From the IMG/VR virus record IMGVR_UViG_3300025086_000203, positions 1 through 26,118 of that record: a stretch of 26,118 bases of DNA; one strand, given 5' to 3'. Made by a program: the position numbers and the translations under genes. Within the stretch, counting starts at the first letter, position 1. Every line of letters begins with the position of its first letter. The notes below the pieces were generated by a model. It saw nothing but the letters and a program-made list of their open reading frames with translations, was not told the origin of the DNA and searched no databases. This document shows, in pieces, positions 7,359-13,731 of the stretch. The stretch comes from a virus.

Positions 7359-7556
7359 TCATAAAGATTTAAGTGCATCGAAAATGCTGACTTCTAGTTG
7401 TGTGCTAGTTGGCACTGTAATAGTTATATCGCTATTTATAGCAGATCCATCGCCTAAACGAAATCTAGTTTCTGCATCAAGAGTTTTATCTACTGCTAAA
7501 ACTTTCTGTGCAAATCCACCTGATATACCTGCCGCTATGTCTCTTGCTTTGCTCAT
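7359..7556 (-). CDS. Small virion-associated protein of unknown role
   Basis: A 65-aa protein with an AGGTGA ribosome site nine bases after the LamG-like gene's stop. The N-terminus MSKARDIAAGISGGFAQKVLAVDKTL resembles the N-terminal anchoring segment of phage fibre proteins that begin MSKARDLA. The rest (ETRFRLGDGSAINSDITITVPTSTQLEVSIFDALKSL) looks like a single beta module and a closing helix. It may be the detached N-terminal module of a fibre that lost its distal part, or a small capping protein. No catalytic motif is seen. Codon use and spacing are like its neighbours, so it is probably a real gene. Confidence 0.6.
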   Translation of the reverse strand: MSKARDIAAGISGGFAQKVLAVDKTLDAETRFRLGDGSAINSDITITVPTSTQLEVSIFDALKSL

Positions 7557-7563
7557 CAGTCAC

Positions 7564-8364
7564 CTACAAACCAAATTTATCTTCAAAATATGCAATCGCA
7601 TCATCGAAGTCACTTGTGCTTAATGCATCCGTCATATAAATTTCATAAACTTTGCCAGTAAACAAAATTGAACTTCCTCCACGACCACCAATATACAAAT
7701 CTTTATTCGTGGTTTGGTGAAATGGTATAGTACCGAATGAAATCACTCCATTTCTTTTGCCACCAAACTTTGATGAATAAAACATATCTGTTAGACTATT
7801 AGTTGATGGTAAATTGCTACCAAAAATAGTTTTTGTGGCGTTATTTACAGGGTCTTCTGTACCTGATCCATTGGCTTGTGTTGGATTGATGCCAGCAAAT
7901 GTTCCACCTCTTCGTACACCATATGTATAAGTAGTATCAGAATAATGATACATTCCATTATTATTATTAGCGTTTGTACTGTGTTCTAGAATAAAAGGAT
8001 TACTGCTTTCCTCTTCTATAACGCTAATAACACACATATTTGAAGGAAGTGTAATATTGAGAAAACCAAAAGACTGTACGGAATTAGGACTTGGATACTT
8101 AAAGTATGAATTTCCGTTACTATCAGTGCCTTTAGTAAAACCACCGCCAATAAAAGTAGCACTTTGCCCAACCGTATGTGTCCAAACAAAACTTGAACCA
8201 GAAGCGTTAAAATTAGTGCTTGGATTTTCCAAATGAAGTAATGTTGGTGTTGGTAAATCAGGAACTACTTTACCACCAGAGTTAAACCCTTTCACTGACC
8301 CACCGCCAAAGGTAGCTAACATCGGTGCATACAAAGGCTTTGGTTTTGGTATAAATAAACTCAT
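7564..8364 (-). CDS. LamG/concanavalin-A-like tail protein
   Basis: A 266-aa protein behind a strong AGAGGT ribosome site. The N-terminus MSLFIPKPKPLYAPMLATFGGGSVKGFNSGG is a Gly-rich anchoring segment. From about residue 40 the sequence is beta-rich with Gly turns (FKYPSPNSVQSFGFLNITLPS, YTYGVRRGGTFAGINP, DLYIGGRGGSSILFTGKVYEIYMTDALSTSDFDDAIAYFEDKFGL). The last segment, G-K-V-Y-E-I-x-x-x-x-x-x-L-S-x-x-x-x-x-x-x-x-x-Y-x-x-x-K-F/Y-G, is the standard closing motif of LamG/concanavalin-A-like lectin domains in phage and secreted proteins. A carbohydrate-binding minor tail role is likely. The glycan ligand cannot be told from the sequence. Confidence 0.7.
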   Translation of the reverse strand: MSLFIPKPKPLYAPMLATFGGGSVKGFNSGGKVVPDLPTPTLLHLENPSTNFNASGSSFVWTHTVGQSATFIGGGFTKGTDSNGNSYFKYPSPNSVQSFGFLNITLPSNMCVISVIEEESSNPFILEHSTNANNNNGMYHYSDTTYTYGVRRGGTFAGINPTQANGSGTEDPVNNATKTIFGSNLPSTNSLTDMFYSSKFGGKRNGVISFGTIPFHQTTNKDLYIGGRGGSSILFTGKVYEIYMTDALSTSDFDDAIAYFEDKFGL

Positions 8365-8373
8365 AGGAACCTC

Positions 8374-9567
8374 TTATGCGTACTGAGTAAGCGCAGCTAA
8401 AACAGTAAACGTAGCATCGGCTGTTTTGATAATCGTAAATGAATAGCTGTCTATACTACTTGCATTACCTGCTGTTGGCGCAGAACCACCTGACCATTTT
8501 GGTGTTACTGAACTACCATCGACTTGGTAAGCGTTTAGGTAATAAGCTGTAGAGCCTTGCGTCATTGCAATGGCAACCGTAAGTGACTGACCTATAGCTA
8601 AATTAGCATTTACGTTACTAAAGTTTATTGTTCTGTTTGCAGTCTGATTTGCAGTATAAAGCTCAACAGCTTGTACAACTGTATCAAATGTAATTGTACC
8701 TGTTGTAGAAGTTTGAACTGTTACTTTCTCGTATACTTCTTCTATGTCTAAAGTACCATCAACAGTAACACCGTCTGTTGTAGCCACGCCAGTTATGTCT
8801 ACACCTGTTGAAGTTGTTTCAAACTTTTTATTATGATTATGGTATAGCTCTGTAGAACCACCTTCAGAAACTTTAAAAGAAGTGCTATCATCAGCTTGTC
8901 TAACAAACTCAATAACATCATCTTTGATATATAATGTACCAGTAGTGCTATTTATTCTACTATTAGACCCATCATGAAAAATTTCTAAATCGTTACCAGT
9001 ACCAAACCTAGCCTTAACGTTATCACCTAAATCTACATTGCCTGTCATTGTGCCACCAGACAACGGCAACTTAGTAGCAATACTATTTGTTACTGTTGTG
9101 CTAAAATTAGCATCATCACCTAATGCAGCAGCAAGCTCGTTAAGTGTATTTAGCGTAGAGGGTGCGCTATCGACTAATGCAGTAACTTCTGTTTGCACAA
9201 ATGCAGTTGTAGCGACTTGCGTTGTGTTTGTACCAGTTGCGGCTGTGGGCGCTGTTGGCACACCTGTAAATGCAGGGCTTGCTGCATTGGGTTTAGCATC
9301 TAATTGCGTTTGAATATTACTTGTAACGCCATCGGTGTAATTTAATTCTGTAATTGTAGAAGTAAAACCTAAGTTTGTCAGTGCTGTTGTGGTATTTAAC
9401 AAATCACTTAAATTATTTGATTTACTCAAGCCAGACGAACTAACCGCATTGTTAACTGCCTCAACTGCTTTCGCTAGAAGCAAAAACGATTTTGCATCAT
9501 CAGACGTTGTTGCTGCGTCTATCTTGCTATCAAGTGTCGTTTCAAATGTTGCTGTATCTATAGCCAT
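8374..9567 (-). CDS. Tail fibre protein with cyanophage-type fibre module
   Basis: A 397-aa fibre. The N-terminal part has helix-forming segments (ATFETTLDSKIDAATTSDDAKSFLLLAKAVEAVNNAV). It is followed by the fibre-shaft motif TITELNYTDGVTSNIQTQLDAK, the linker SPAFTGVPTAPTAATGTNTTQVATTAFV, and VDSAPSTLNTLNELAAALGDDANFSTTVTNSIA (about residues 132-164). Residues about 171-260 (GGTMTGNVDLGDNVKARFGTGNDLEIFHDGSNSRI ... TLYIKDD) form the repeat module familiar from cyanophage and other marine phage fibres. The C-terminal jelly-roll-like part (TITFDTVVQAVELYT ... YSFTIIKTADATFTVLAALTQYA) is typical of fibre heads. It has a weak AGGG ribosome site. It shares its core with the 275-aa fibre at 6523-7350. 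Confidence 0.8.
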   Translation of the reverse strand: MAIDTATFETTLDSKIDAATTSDDAKSFLLLAKAVEAVNNAVSSSGLSKSNNLSDLLNTTTALTNLGFTSTITELNYTDGVTSNIQTQLDAKPNAASPAFTGVPTAPTAATGTNTTQVATTAFVQTEVTALVDSAPSTLNTLNELAAALGDDANFSTTVTNSIATKLPLSGGTMTGNVDLGDNVKARFGTGNDLEIFHDGSNSRINSTTGTLYIKDDVIEFVRQADDSTSFKVSEGGSTELYHNHNKKFETTSTGVDITGVATTDGVTVDGTLDIEEVYEKVTVQTSTTGTITFDTVVQAVELYTANQTANRTINFSNVNANLAIGQSLTVAIAMTQGSTAYYLNAYQVDGSSVTPKWSGGSAPTAGNASSIDSYSFTIIKTADATFTVLAALTQYA

Positions 9568-9569
9568 GT

Positions 9570-10136
9570 TTATAACCCTGCCAATGCAATTGCTTCAATT
9601 GTGTCTAAATCTGCGGCCTCAAAAGATGAGAACGCTACTACTTCTACTAAGTCTCCAGCTTCCGCTGCTTCTGTTAAAACTACTTGTGTTCCTGACGTAG
9701 CCGTAACATCCGTGTTTGCATTGCTTATTAACAATACACCGTTCATAAAAACTTGTACCTGATCAGGATCATAATTGACGGTAAATGTCGTTTGCCCCTG
9801 AGTAGCGGTAAACAATGTTGAAGTATAAGTTTGTGGTTTCAAATCGTCAGCCGTTGCAGATGCAAACACAGAGGCTGTACCAGTTAAACTTATTGCAGAT
9901 CCAGAGCTACTGCTTTCCTGCGGCGTTCTAGTAAGCGTTGGCCCTGTTGCATTGTACGTGCCAATCCCAATCTCCCAATAAGCCCCTTCTTCTATTACAT
10001 ATCTAATTTGATCGCCTGTGGCGGCTCCGGCGGCAGTAAAAGATTGATACCCACTAACTACACTAGTTAGAGTAATCGTGCCTGTACCAGTAGTGGTGGT
10101 TTCCATTTTTGCACGATTAAGGAGTTTAATTGGCAT
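9570..10136 (-). CDS. Tail/fibre-base structural protein
   Basis: A 188-aa protein with an AGGTGA ribosome site. The N-terminal half (MPIKLLNRAKMETTTTGTGTITLTSVVSGYQSFTAAGAATGDQIRYVIEEGAYWEIGIGTYNATGPTLTRTPQESS) is a beta module frequently found at the N-terminus of phage virion proteins. The C-terminal half (QGQTTFTVNYDPDQVQVFMNGVLLISNANTDVTATSGTQVVLTEAAEAGDLVEVVAFSSF) is the well-known phage fibre module FxVxYxxxxxxVFxNGVxL...G..IxLxxAxxxGDxVxV. Both modules are structural. It lies between the head-tail adaptor group and the fibres, so a fibre-attachment or tail-shaft role is plausible. No enzymatic residues are apparent. Confidence 0.7.
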   Translation of the reverse strand: MPIKLLNRAKMETTTTGTGTITLTSVVSGYQSFTAAGAATGDQIRYVIEEGAYWEIGIGTYNATGPTLTRTPQESSSSGSAISLTGTASVFASATADDLKPQTYTSTLFTATQGQTTFTVNYDPDQVQVFMNGVLLISNANTDVTATSGTQVVLTEAAEAGDLVEVVAFSSFEAADLDTIEAIALAGL

Positions 10137-10143
10137 ATATCAC

Positions 10144-10515
10144 CTAAGATGGATCAGGTATTTCTACGTCAAACGTAGCAATTGTAAATGTGTTACCAGA
10201 TGTAACGCTTTGAGAGGTTGTTAGTGTGCCAGTTGCTAATAAACGAGTAGCCGAAACGTCTACTATGGCAAAATGACTTGCCGTGCCAGTGCCTGTTACA
10301 GATCCGTCTGTAATAGCTGCGGCAGTTACCTTTCTTCCAGAAGTATCTCCATCTTGAGGCGCGCCAAAAGACAATGAAGTTGAATTGCCTAATGTATATG
10401 TCGTCGTCGCTTCTGCATAAGTTGTTGCTTCTTGGGAAGTTATATCAATTCTATCCGCCTCGGTATCTAACTTAGTTAAAGCAGCGTCTAAAACATAATC
10501 TGCTAATGTTGCCAT
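10144..10515 (-). CDS. Probable virion structural protein (head-tail region)
   Basis: A 123-aa protein behind an AGGAGAA ribosome site. The sequence begins MATLADYVLDAALTKLDTEADRIDITSQEATTYAEATTTYTLGNSTSLSFG. It continues in Ser/Thr/Gly-rich strands, GRKVTAAAITDGSVTGTGTASHFAIVDVSATRLLATGTL and TFTIATFDVEIPDPS. The family (LADYVLDAALxxLxxxAxxI...T..EATT) recurs between the adaptor and tail genes in phages with SU10-type capsids, where it is a small structural protein. No precise function can be given. Its position directly after the adaptor gene suggests a head-tail joining or tail-base role. Confidence 0.65.
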   Translation of the reverse strand: MATLADYVLDAALTKLDTEADRIDITSQEATTYAEATTTYTLGNSTSLSFGAPQDGDTSGRKVTAAAITDGSVTGTGTASHFAIVDVSATRLLATGTLTTSQSVTSGNTFTIATFDVEIPDPS

Positions 10516-10524
10516 ATTCTTCTC

Positions 10525-11145
10525 CTATGAATAACTGTTAATTTGCATACGCAGACCAGAGCCGCCATATTTAGCTTTGTCATTATTGCTATTTATACCA
10601 CTGATCGCACTTTGATACAATGCTGACCACGTTTGAGCTCGAGCGTCGTCAACTAAATATGGAGCACTATGAATTAAAGATCCGTATAGATAAGTATCTG
10701 GAAAATAATTTAGTATCCAATTTGAAGTATTGCTGTCGCTCAAAGTTGCAGTCCTAGCATAATAATAAAGCTCACCGGTATACGTTGTGTCAGGCTTTGG
10801 CCAAACCTCAATTTGCCCTGATATAACTGCATAATATTGTGGCCGCCCAGTTGTGTCAGAATTTTCGTTTCTTTTCTTTTGTAAAAATAAAGGCGTTGCC
10901 AGTTCTATTGGCCGCTCATCGACATCCAAATGAAACCTCACGGCCTCCATGAAATCAGAGGGCAGAGCTGTATATCTTGTGTCAATAGTTGCGGTGGCTC
11001 TTTGCTCCATACGCCAATGCCTTATTTTTCGATCCATATCCGTTTCGTTTAATGCGATAAAATCAGGTATTACGCTTGTTAAGTCATCTCTGTTAAGCCA
11101 GTTGGCTATGGATGTCTTGAGCTCAGAGTAAGTTGTAATGCTCAT
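10525..11145 (-). CDS. Head-to-tail adaptor protein (SU10 adaptor type)
   Basis: A 206-aa protein whose ATG overlaps the stop of the gene before it (ATGA). The N-terminal segment TYSELKTSIANWLNRDDLTSVIPDFIALNETDMDRKIRHWRMEQRATATID is a helical pair followed by DTRYTALPSDFMEAVRFHLD. Further on come PQYYAVISGQIEVWPKPDTTYTGELYYYARTATLSDSNTSNWILNYFPDTYLYGSLIHSAPYLVDDARAQTW. This combination is characteristic of the SU10-like/gp4-type phage adaptor family: L...I..WL.R.D....I..fI..aE..i.r, then alpPdf.e...l, then YYarip.Ls..n.tNwll...Pd.YLy..L..A. Adaptors sit under the portal and bridge it to the tail. It follows the capsid gene and its small partner, as usual for such modules. Confidence 0.85.
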   Translation of the reverse strand: MSITTYSELKTSIANWLNRDDLTSVIPDFIALNETDMDRKIRHWRMEQRATATIDTRYTALPSDFMEAVRFHLDVDERPIELATPLFLQKKRNENSDTTGRPQYYAVISGQIEVWPKPDTTYTGELYYYARTATLSDSNTSNWILNYFPDTYLYGSLIHSAPYLVDDARAQTWSALYQSAISGINSNNDKAKYGGSGLRMQINSYS

Positions 11146-11441
11146 AATGTGCCGGCCCTTGTCCTAAAAACTTGGTTATTACTATCGTTTAGCCATTTAC
11201 GCATCGCCTTCGGATCGTCTGCAATGCCTTGCTTCTTTAGCTCATAGTACACTGAAAGTGGAATTGACGCTACTTTATTAACATCTTTGTATCTATTAGG
11301 TGTTTCTTTAAATTCGTTTTTATTTCTTTCGGCTATGGCGGAGACATCTTGCTTTGTCTCAACGACATACTCGCCTTTATCAGTTACGTGCCAGTATTTG
11401 GTTATTCCGGTTGCAGGATCTCGGTCAAATAATCGTTTCAT
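11142..11441 (-). CDS. Small conserved protein following the capsid gene
   Basis: A 99-aa protein. I place the start at ATG 11441 (MKRLFDRDPATG) because GGAG lies six bases before it; a longer frame would need TTG at 11453 and would include that ribosome site. The sequence has an N-terminal beta hairpin (RLFDRDPATGITKYWHVTDKGEYVVETKQDVS), a helix (IAERNKNEF) and a C-terminal motif VASIPLSVYYELKKQGIADDPKAMRKWLNDSNNQVFRTRAGTL. This final pattern, ASIP..V...l...GI..D..a..rWLNdpdN..FRTR.G, is very typical of a small gene that follows SU10-type capsid genes in many phages. Its role is not defined; a head-completion or virion-internal role is inferred from position. It overlaps the adaptor start. 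Confidence 0.75.
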   Translation of the reverse strand: MKRLFDRDPATGITKYWHVTDKGEYVVETKQDVSAIAERNKNEFKETPNRYKDVNKVASIPLSVYYELKKQGIADDPKAMRKWLNDSNNQVFRTRAGTL

Positions 11442-11450
11442 TTTATACTC

Positions 11451-11479
11451 CAAATAAGTGGGGCGACTAACGCCGCCCC
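11451..11479 (-). terminator. Weak intrinsic terminator or attenuator after capsid gene
   Basis: Just downstream of the capsid stop, the minus strand has GGGGCG, an eight-base loop (GCGTTAGT) and CGCCCC, followed by ACTTATTTG. The stem (11460-11465 with 11474-11479) is perfect and GC-rich, but the T tract is interrupted. A leaky terminator that lets capsid mRNA outnumber the tail mRNAs is a common arrangement. Confidence 0.5.
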
Positions 11480-11486
11480 GACTGTA

Positions 11487-12440
11487 TTATGATGTAGACA
11501 GATCAAATACGCCTGCGTGAGCAGCCTCATTGAGTATCTCTAGTCCTGCCTCAACAATGATCATGCGCTTCTCAGCGTCACCAGTTTTGGCAAGTTCGAC
11601 CTGTTGGATAGGACGTAGCGTAGCTACAGCCGCATATTCTGGGTCCAAAAATAGGGCATCCCTATCTCTACTAAACCTGTTACAAACCACGGATAAGCTT
11701 CCAAAATCTGACAAATAGACATCGGCCGTACCGATAATTGTTGTCGGACTATCGGAAGGAGCCTGATAACGCTGCGCCGCGATACCTGCAAAACCCGATA
11801 CAACGGTTTTGTTGTGAGGCCCAACCATCAAGATGCTTGGCTCACCACCGGCTGTAAATGCAGCCTGCATTGCAGATTTTAGCATGGCTTCGGTAAATGC
11901 TGCTTGCGTACCATCTGTACGTGCATCAGTACCATTACCAGTCGGCGATGCGCCATCTGAAGCAAACACATCGTTAGTAGCAATCCATGCGCCAATACCG
12001 CCGGTTTCCCGTGCCGTGCTACTATTGCCTGCCACTTGAGCATTGTTATCAGTTAAAACTGCCTCTAAATCGCGCTTGATTTCCTTACCGCGCTTGGCCA
12101 TTTGGTATGCCAACTCATCGTTGCGGCCTGCAAGGTCTTGCGCTGCAAGGTTGTCAGCTACAATCAATGTACGACGTAGAATGTGCGTATAGTTGCCAAC
12201 GCGAGTGGTTGCTGAAGTAGAATCAAAAGAACCTACGTCATCCCCATCTATGTTGGCTGTTTTGCTCACTGCATTTAGGCTGTCAGTCTGCCACTCAAAA
12301 TAAGTATTGGATACTGATTTAGATCCAACATTACTTTGAAAAGGCGTGGTTTCGGGGGCGATACTCGAGATAACATCACTTAATGATTCCCGAATACCTT
12401 TTGCGTCAAAAGACGTAAAAGTATTTGATACAATAGCCAT
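11487..12440 (-). CDS. Major capsid protein (SU10/HK97 fold)
   Basis: A 317-aa protein with a strong AGGAG ribosome site. It opens MAIVSNTFTSFDAKGIRESLSDVISSIAPETTPFQSNVGSKSVSNTYFEWQTDSL. Then come NIDGDDVGSFDSTSATTRVGNYTHILRRTLIVADNLAAQDLAGRNDELAYQMAKRGKEIKRDLEAVLTDNNAQVAGN, and later PSILMVGPHNKTVVSGFAGI and DVYLSDFGSLSVVCNRFSRDRDALFLDPEYAAVATLRPIQQVELAKTGDAEKRMIIVEAGLEILNEAAHAGV. This is the SU10-type major capsid family: E.l.d.I..iap.eTPf.s..gk..a....eWqtD.L, r.N..qi......vs, e...q..k...elkRDlE...l, and a final ..L.v.ne.a...I. It builds the icosahedral shell with the HK97 fold. It lies directly after the scaffold gene, as expected. The length is typical. Confidence 0.9.
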   Translation of the reverse strand: MAIVSNTFTSFDAKGIRESLSDVISSIAPETTPFQSNVGSKSVSNTYFEWQTDSLNAVSKTANIDGDDVGSFDSTSATTRVGNYTHILRRTLIVADNLAAQDLAGRNDELAYQMAKRGKEIKRDLEAVLTDNNAQVAGNSSTARETGGIGAWIATNDVFASDGASPTGNGTDARTDGTQAAFTEAMLKSAMQAAFTAGGEPSILMVGPHNKTVVSGFAGIAAQRYQAPSDSPTTIIGTADVYLSDFGSLSVVCNRFSRDRDALFLDPEYAAVATLRPIQQVELAKTGDAEKRMIIVEAGLEILNEAAHAGVFDLSTS

Positions 12441-12451
12441 TTATAAATCTC

Positions 12452-13465
12452 CTATAGTAAGGCTTTTATTGCTAAAGCCGCGTCGTCGATGCGGCCGGAT
12501 TTTTTTGCGTTCTGAATCGCTTTTTGTGCATCTGACGTAGGTTTAGGCTGTGACGCTTTCGTGCCGCTCTTTAATGTTTTGGCGCGTGCTTTCTTTGGCT
12601 TAGCCTTTGCCGCAGTAACTCGCGTTTCTCCTCGATCATATAGCATGGCTTTCCTAGCTAACTTCACAAGCGTGGCATGTTTCAATCCCGTGATGTCTTC
12701 TTCGGTAAATCCTTCCCCAAGTAAAAAGTCCCTTATTTGGGTTGCTTCCTGCGCCGCAACTTTTGTGTCGCGCCACTCAGGTATGACTTCCGGAAGCATC
12801 TCGCGCTGTTGAGCTACAAATCTTGCTTCATATTGAGCTCTTTGTTGCTCTTGAAGCGTTTGCATTCTTTGTTGCTCAGACTGAACGGCTGCAATTTGAG
12901 CCTCACGCTCTTCTTGTTGCTTCCGCCATTGACGTTCTGCCTTCGCTGCCATCTTAGGATCTGTATCATACAGGCTGTCCCAATCTGGCTCCGGTTCCTT
13001 ATATTCCAATCGCTCCTTAAGTGCAGGCAACAATTGGTTATATTGTGCACGTTCACCCTCGATCTCAAGTTCTTTGGCTTCTATCGCTTTGCGCTGTTCT
13101 GCCAATTCTTGTGTCTTACGTGTGTAATCTCTCTGCCGCAGATTAGCTGCTTTCAACTCTTGAACGGTTATCTCTTCACCATCGACCTCTACTATGGCCC
13201 CTAGTATATCGAAGGATTCGTCTTCCGAACTTTCCGCATCTTCCTCGACTTCAAGCTCCTCCTCAGATCCTTCGACAACTGAATTATCTTCCTCAGTTGC
13301 TCCAGTCTCCTCAGAGGCTTCAACCTCCTCCACTACTTCATCAGTGGTTTCGGCCTCAAGCGCATCAGTTGCCGCAGCGTTATCCTCTTCGGGCGCAAGT
13401 ATGGCTCTGATTGCATTTTGAGCACTGTACAGATCAGTCCCTTGTGGGTTGTTGTTTTCTGCCAT
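12452..13465 (-). CDS. Capsid scaffolding protein
   Basis: A 337-aa protein placed between the portal group and the capsid gene. The N-terminal third is extremely acidic (ATDALEAETTDEVVEEVEASEETGATEEDNSVVEGSEEELEVEEDAESSEDES). Then comes a short conserved segment, IVEVDGEEITVQELKAANLRQRDYTRKTQELAEQRKAIE, that leads into a long Gln/Glu/Arg coiled coil. The C-terminus is strongly basic (AAKAKPKKARAKTLKSGTKASQPKP) and ends in a short helix, DDAALAIKALL. An acidic head, a coiled-coil middle and a basic C-terminus that binds capsid is the classic scaffold design. The motif (DG.E.Tl.El..g..rq.DYTrKTqela) is one I know from phage scaffolds. GGAG lies eight bases before the ATG. Confidence 0.85.
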   Translation of the reverse strand: MAENNNPQGTDLYSAQNAIRAILAPEEDNAAATDALEAETTDEVVEEVEASEETGATEEDNSVVEGSEEELEVEEDAESSEDESFDILGAIVEVDGEEITVQELKAANLRQRDYTRKTQELAEQRKAIEAKELEIEGERAQYNQLLPALKERLEYKEPEPDWDSLYDTDPKMAAKAERQWRKQQEEREAQIAAVQSEQQRMQTLQEQQRAQYEARFVAQQREMLPEVIPEWRDTKVAAQEATQIRDFLLGEGFTEEDITGLKHATLVKLARKAMLYDRGETRVTAAKAKPKKARAKTLKSGTKASQPKPTSDAQKAIQNAKKSGRIDDAALAIKALL

Positions 13466-13488
13466 CTCATTAACTCCATATTATGGGC

Positions 13489-13731
13489 TTATTTTCTTTT
13501 TATTTCAATAGCCCCGTTATCTACCATTGCACGCAGCGACTGGCGTACCATTTCAACGCCGCGTAATTTCATATAAATAGCCTCACGGCTATCACCATCA
13601 TTAGTTTCAGTAGATTTAAACTCAAACCAACAATCCTGCTCTATCTCATTTAAAAATCTTTTGAGATCTGTATCTTTTAATAGACGGTCAGCCTCTCTGC
13701 CGTCATCTATAATTTGCTGTTTAGTCTTCAC
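13489..13731 (-). CDS. Small conserved protein between portal and scaffold
   Basis: An 80-aa helical protein with a GTG start that overlaps the portal's last 11 bases, so it is probably translationally coupled. The sequence MKTKQQIIDDGREADRLLKDTDLKRFLNEIEQDCWFEFKSTETNDGDSREAIYMKLRGVEMVRQSLRAMVDNGAIEIKRK has two amphipathic helices separated by a short loop. The pattern (G..Ae.lL.d..f......ie......f..s...d...Re..y..lr.le.v...L..i...G) is typical of small portal-adjacent genes in podovirus-like and siphovirus-like phages. Function is unknown. A cofactor of portal or scaffold assembly is a guess from position alone. Confidence 0.65.
   Translation of the reverse strand: MKTKQQIIDDGREADRLLKDTDLKRFLNEIEQDCWFEFKSTETNDGDSREAIYMKLRGVEMVRQSLRAMVDNGAIEIKRK

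Noticed and set aside
11442-11453. TTG start of the post-capsid gene giving a 103-aa protein
   Set aside because: This start would place the ribosome site GGAG inside the gene; ATG 11441 with GGAG six bases upstream is better.
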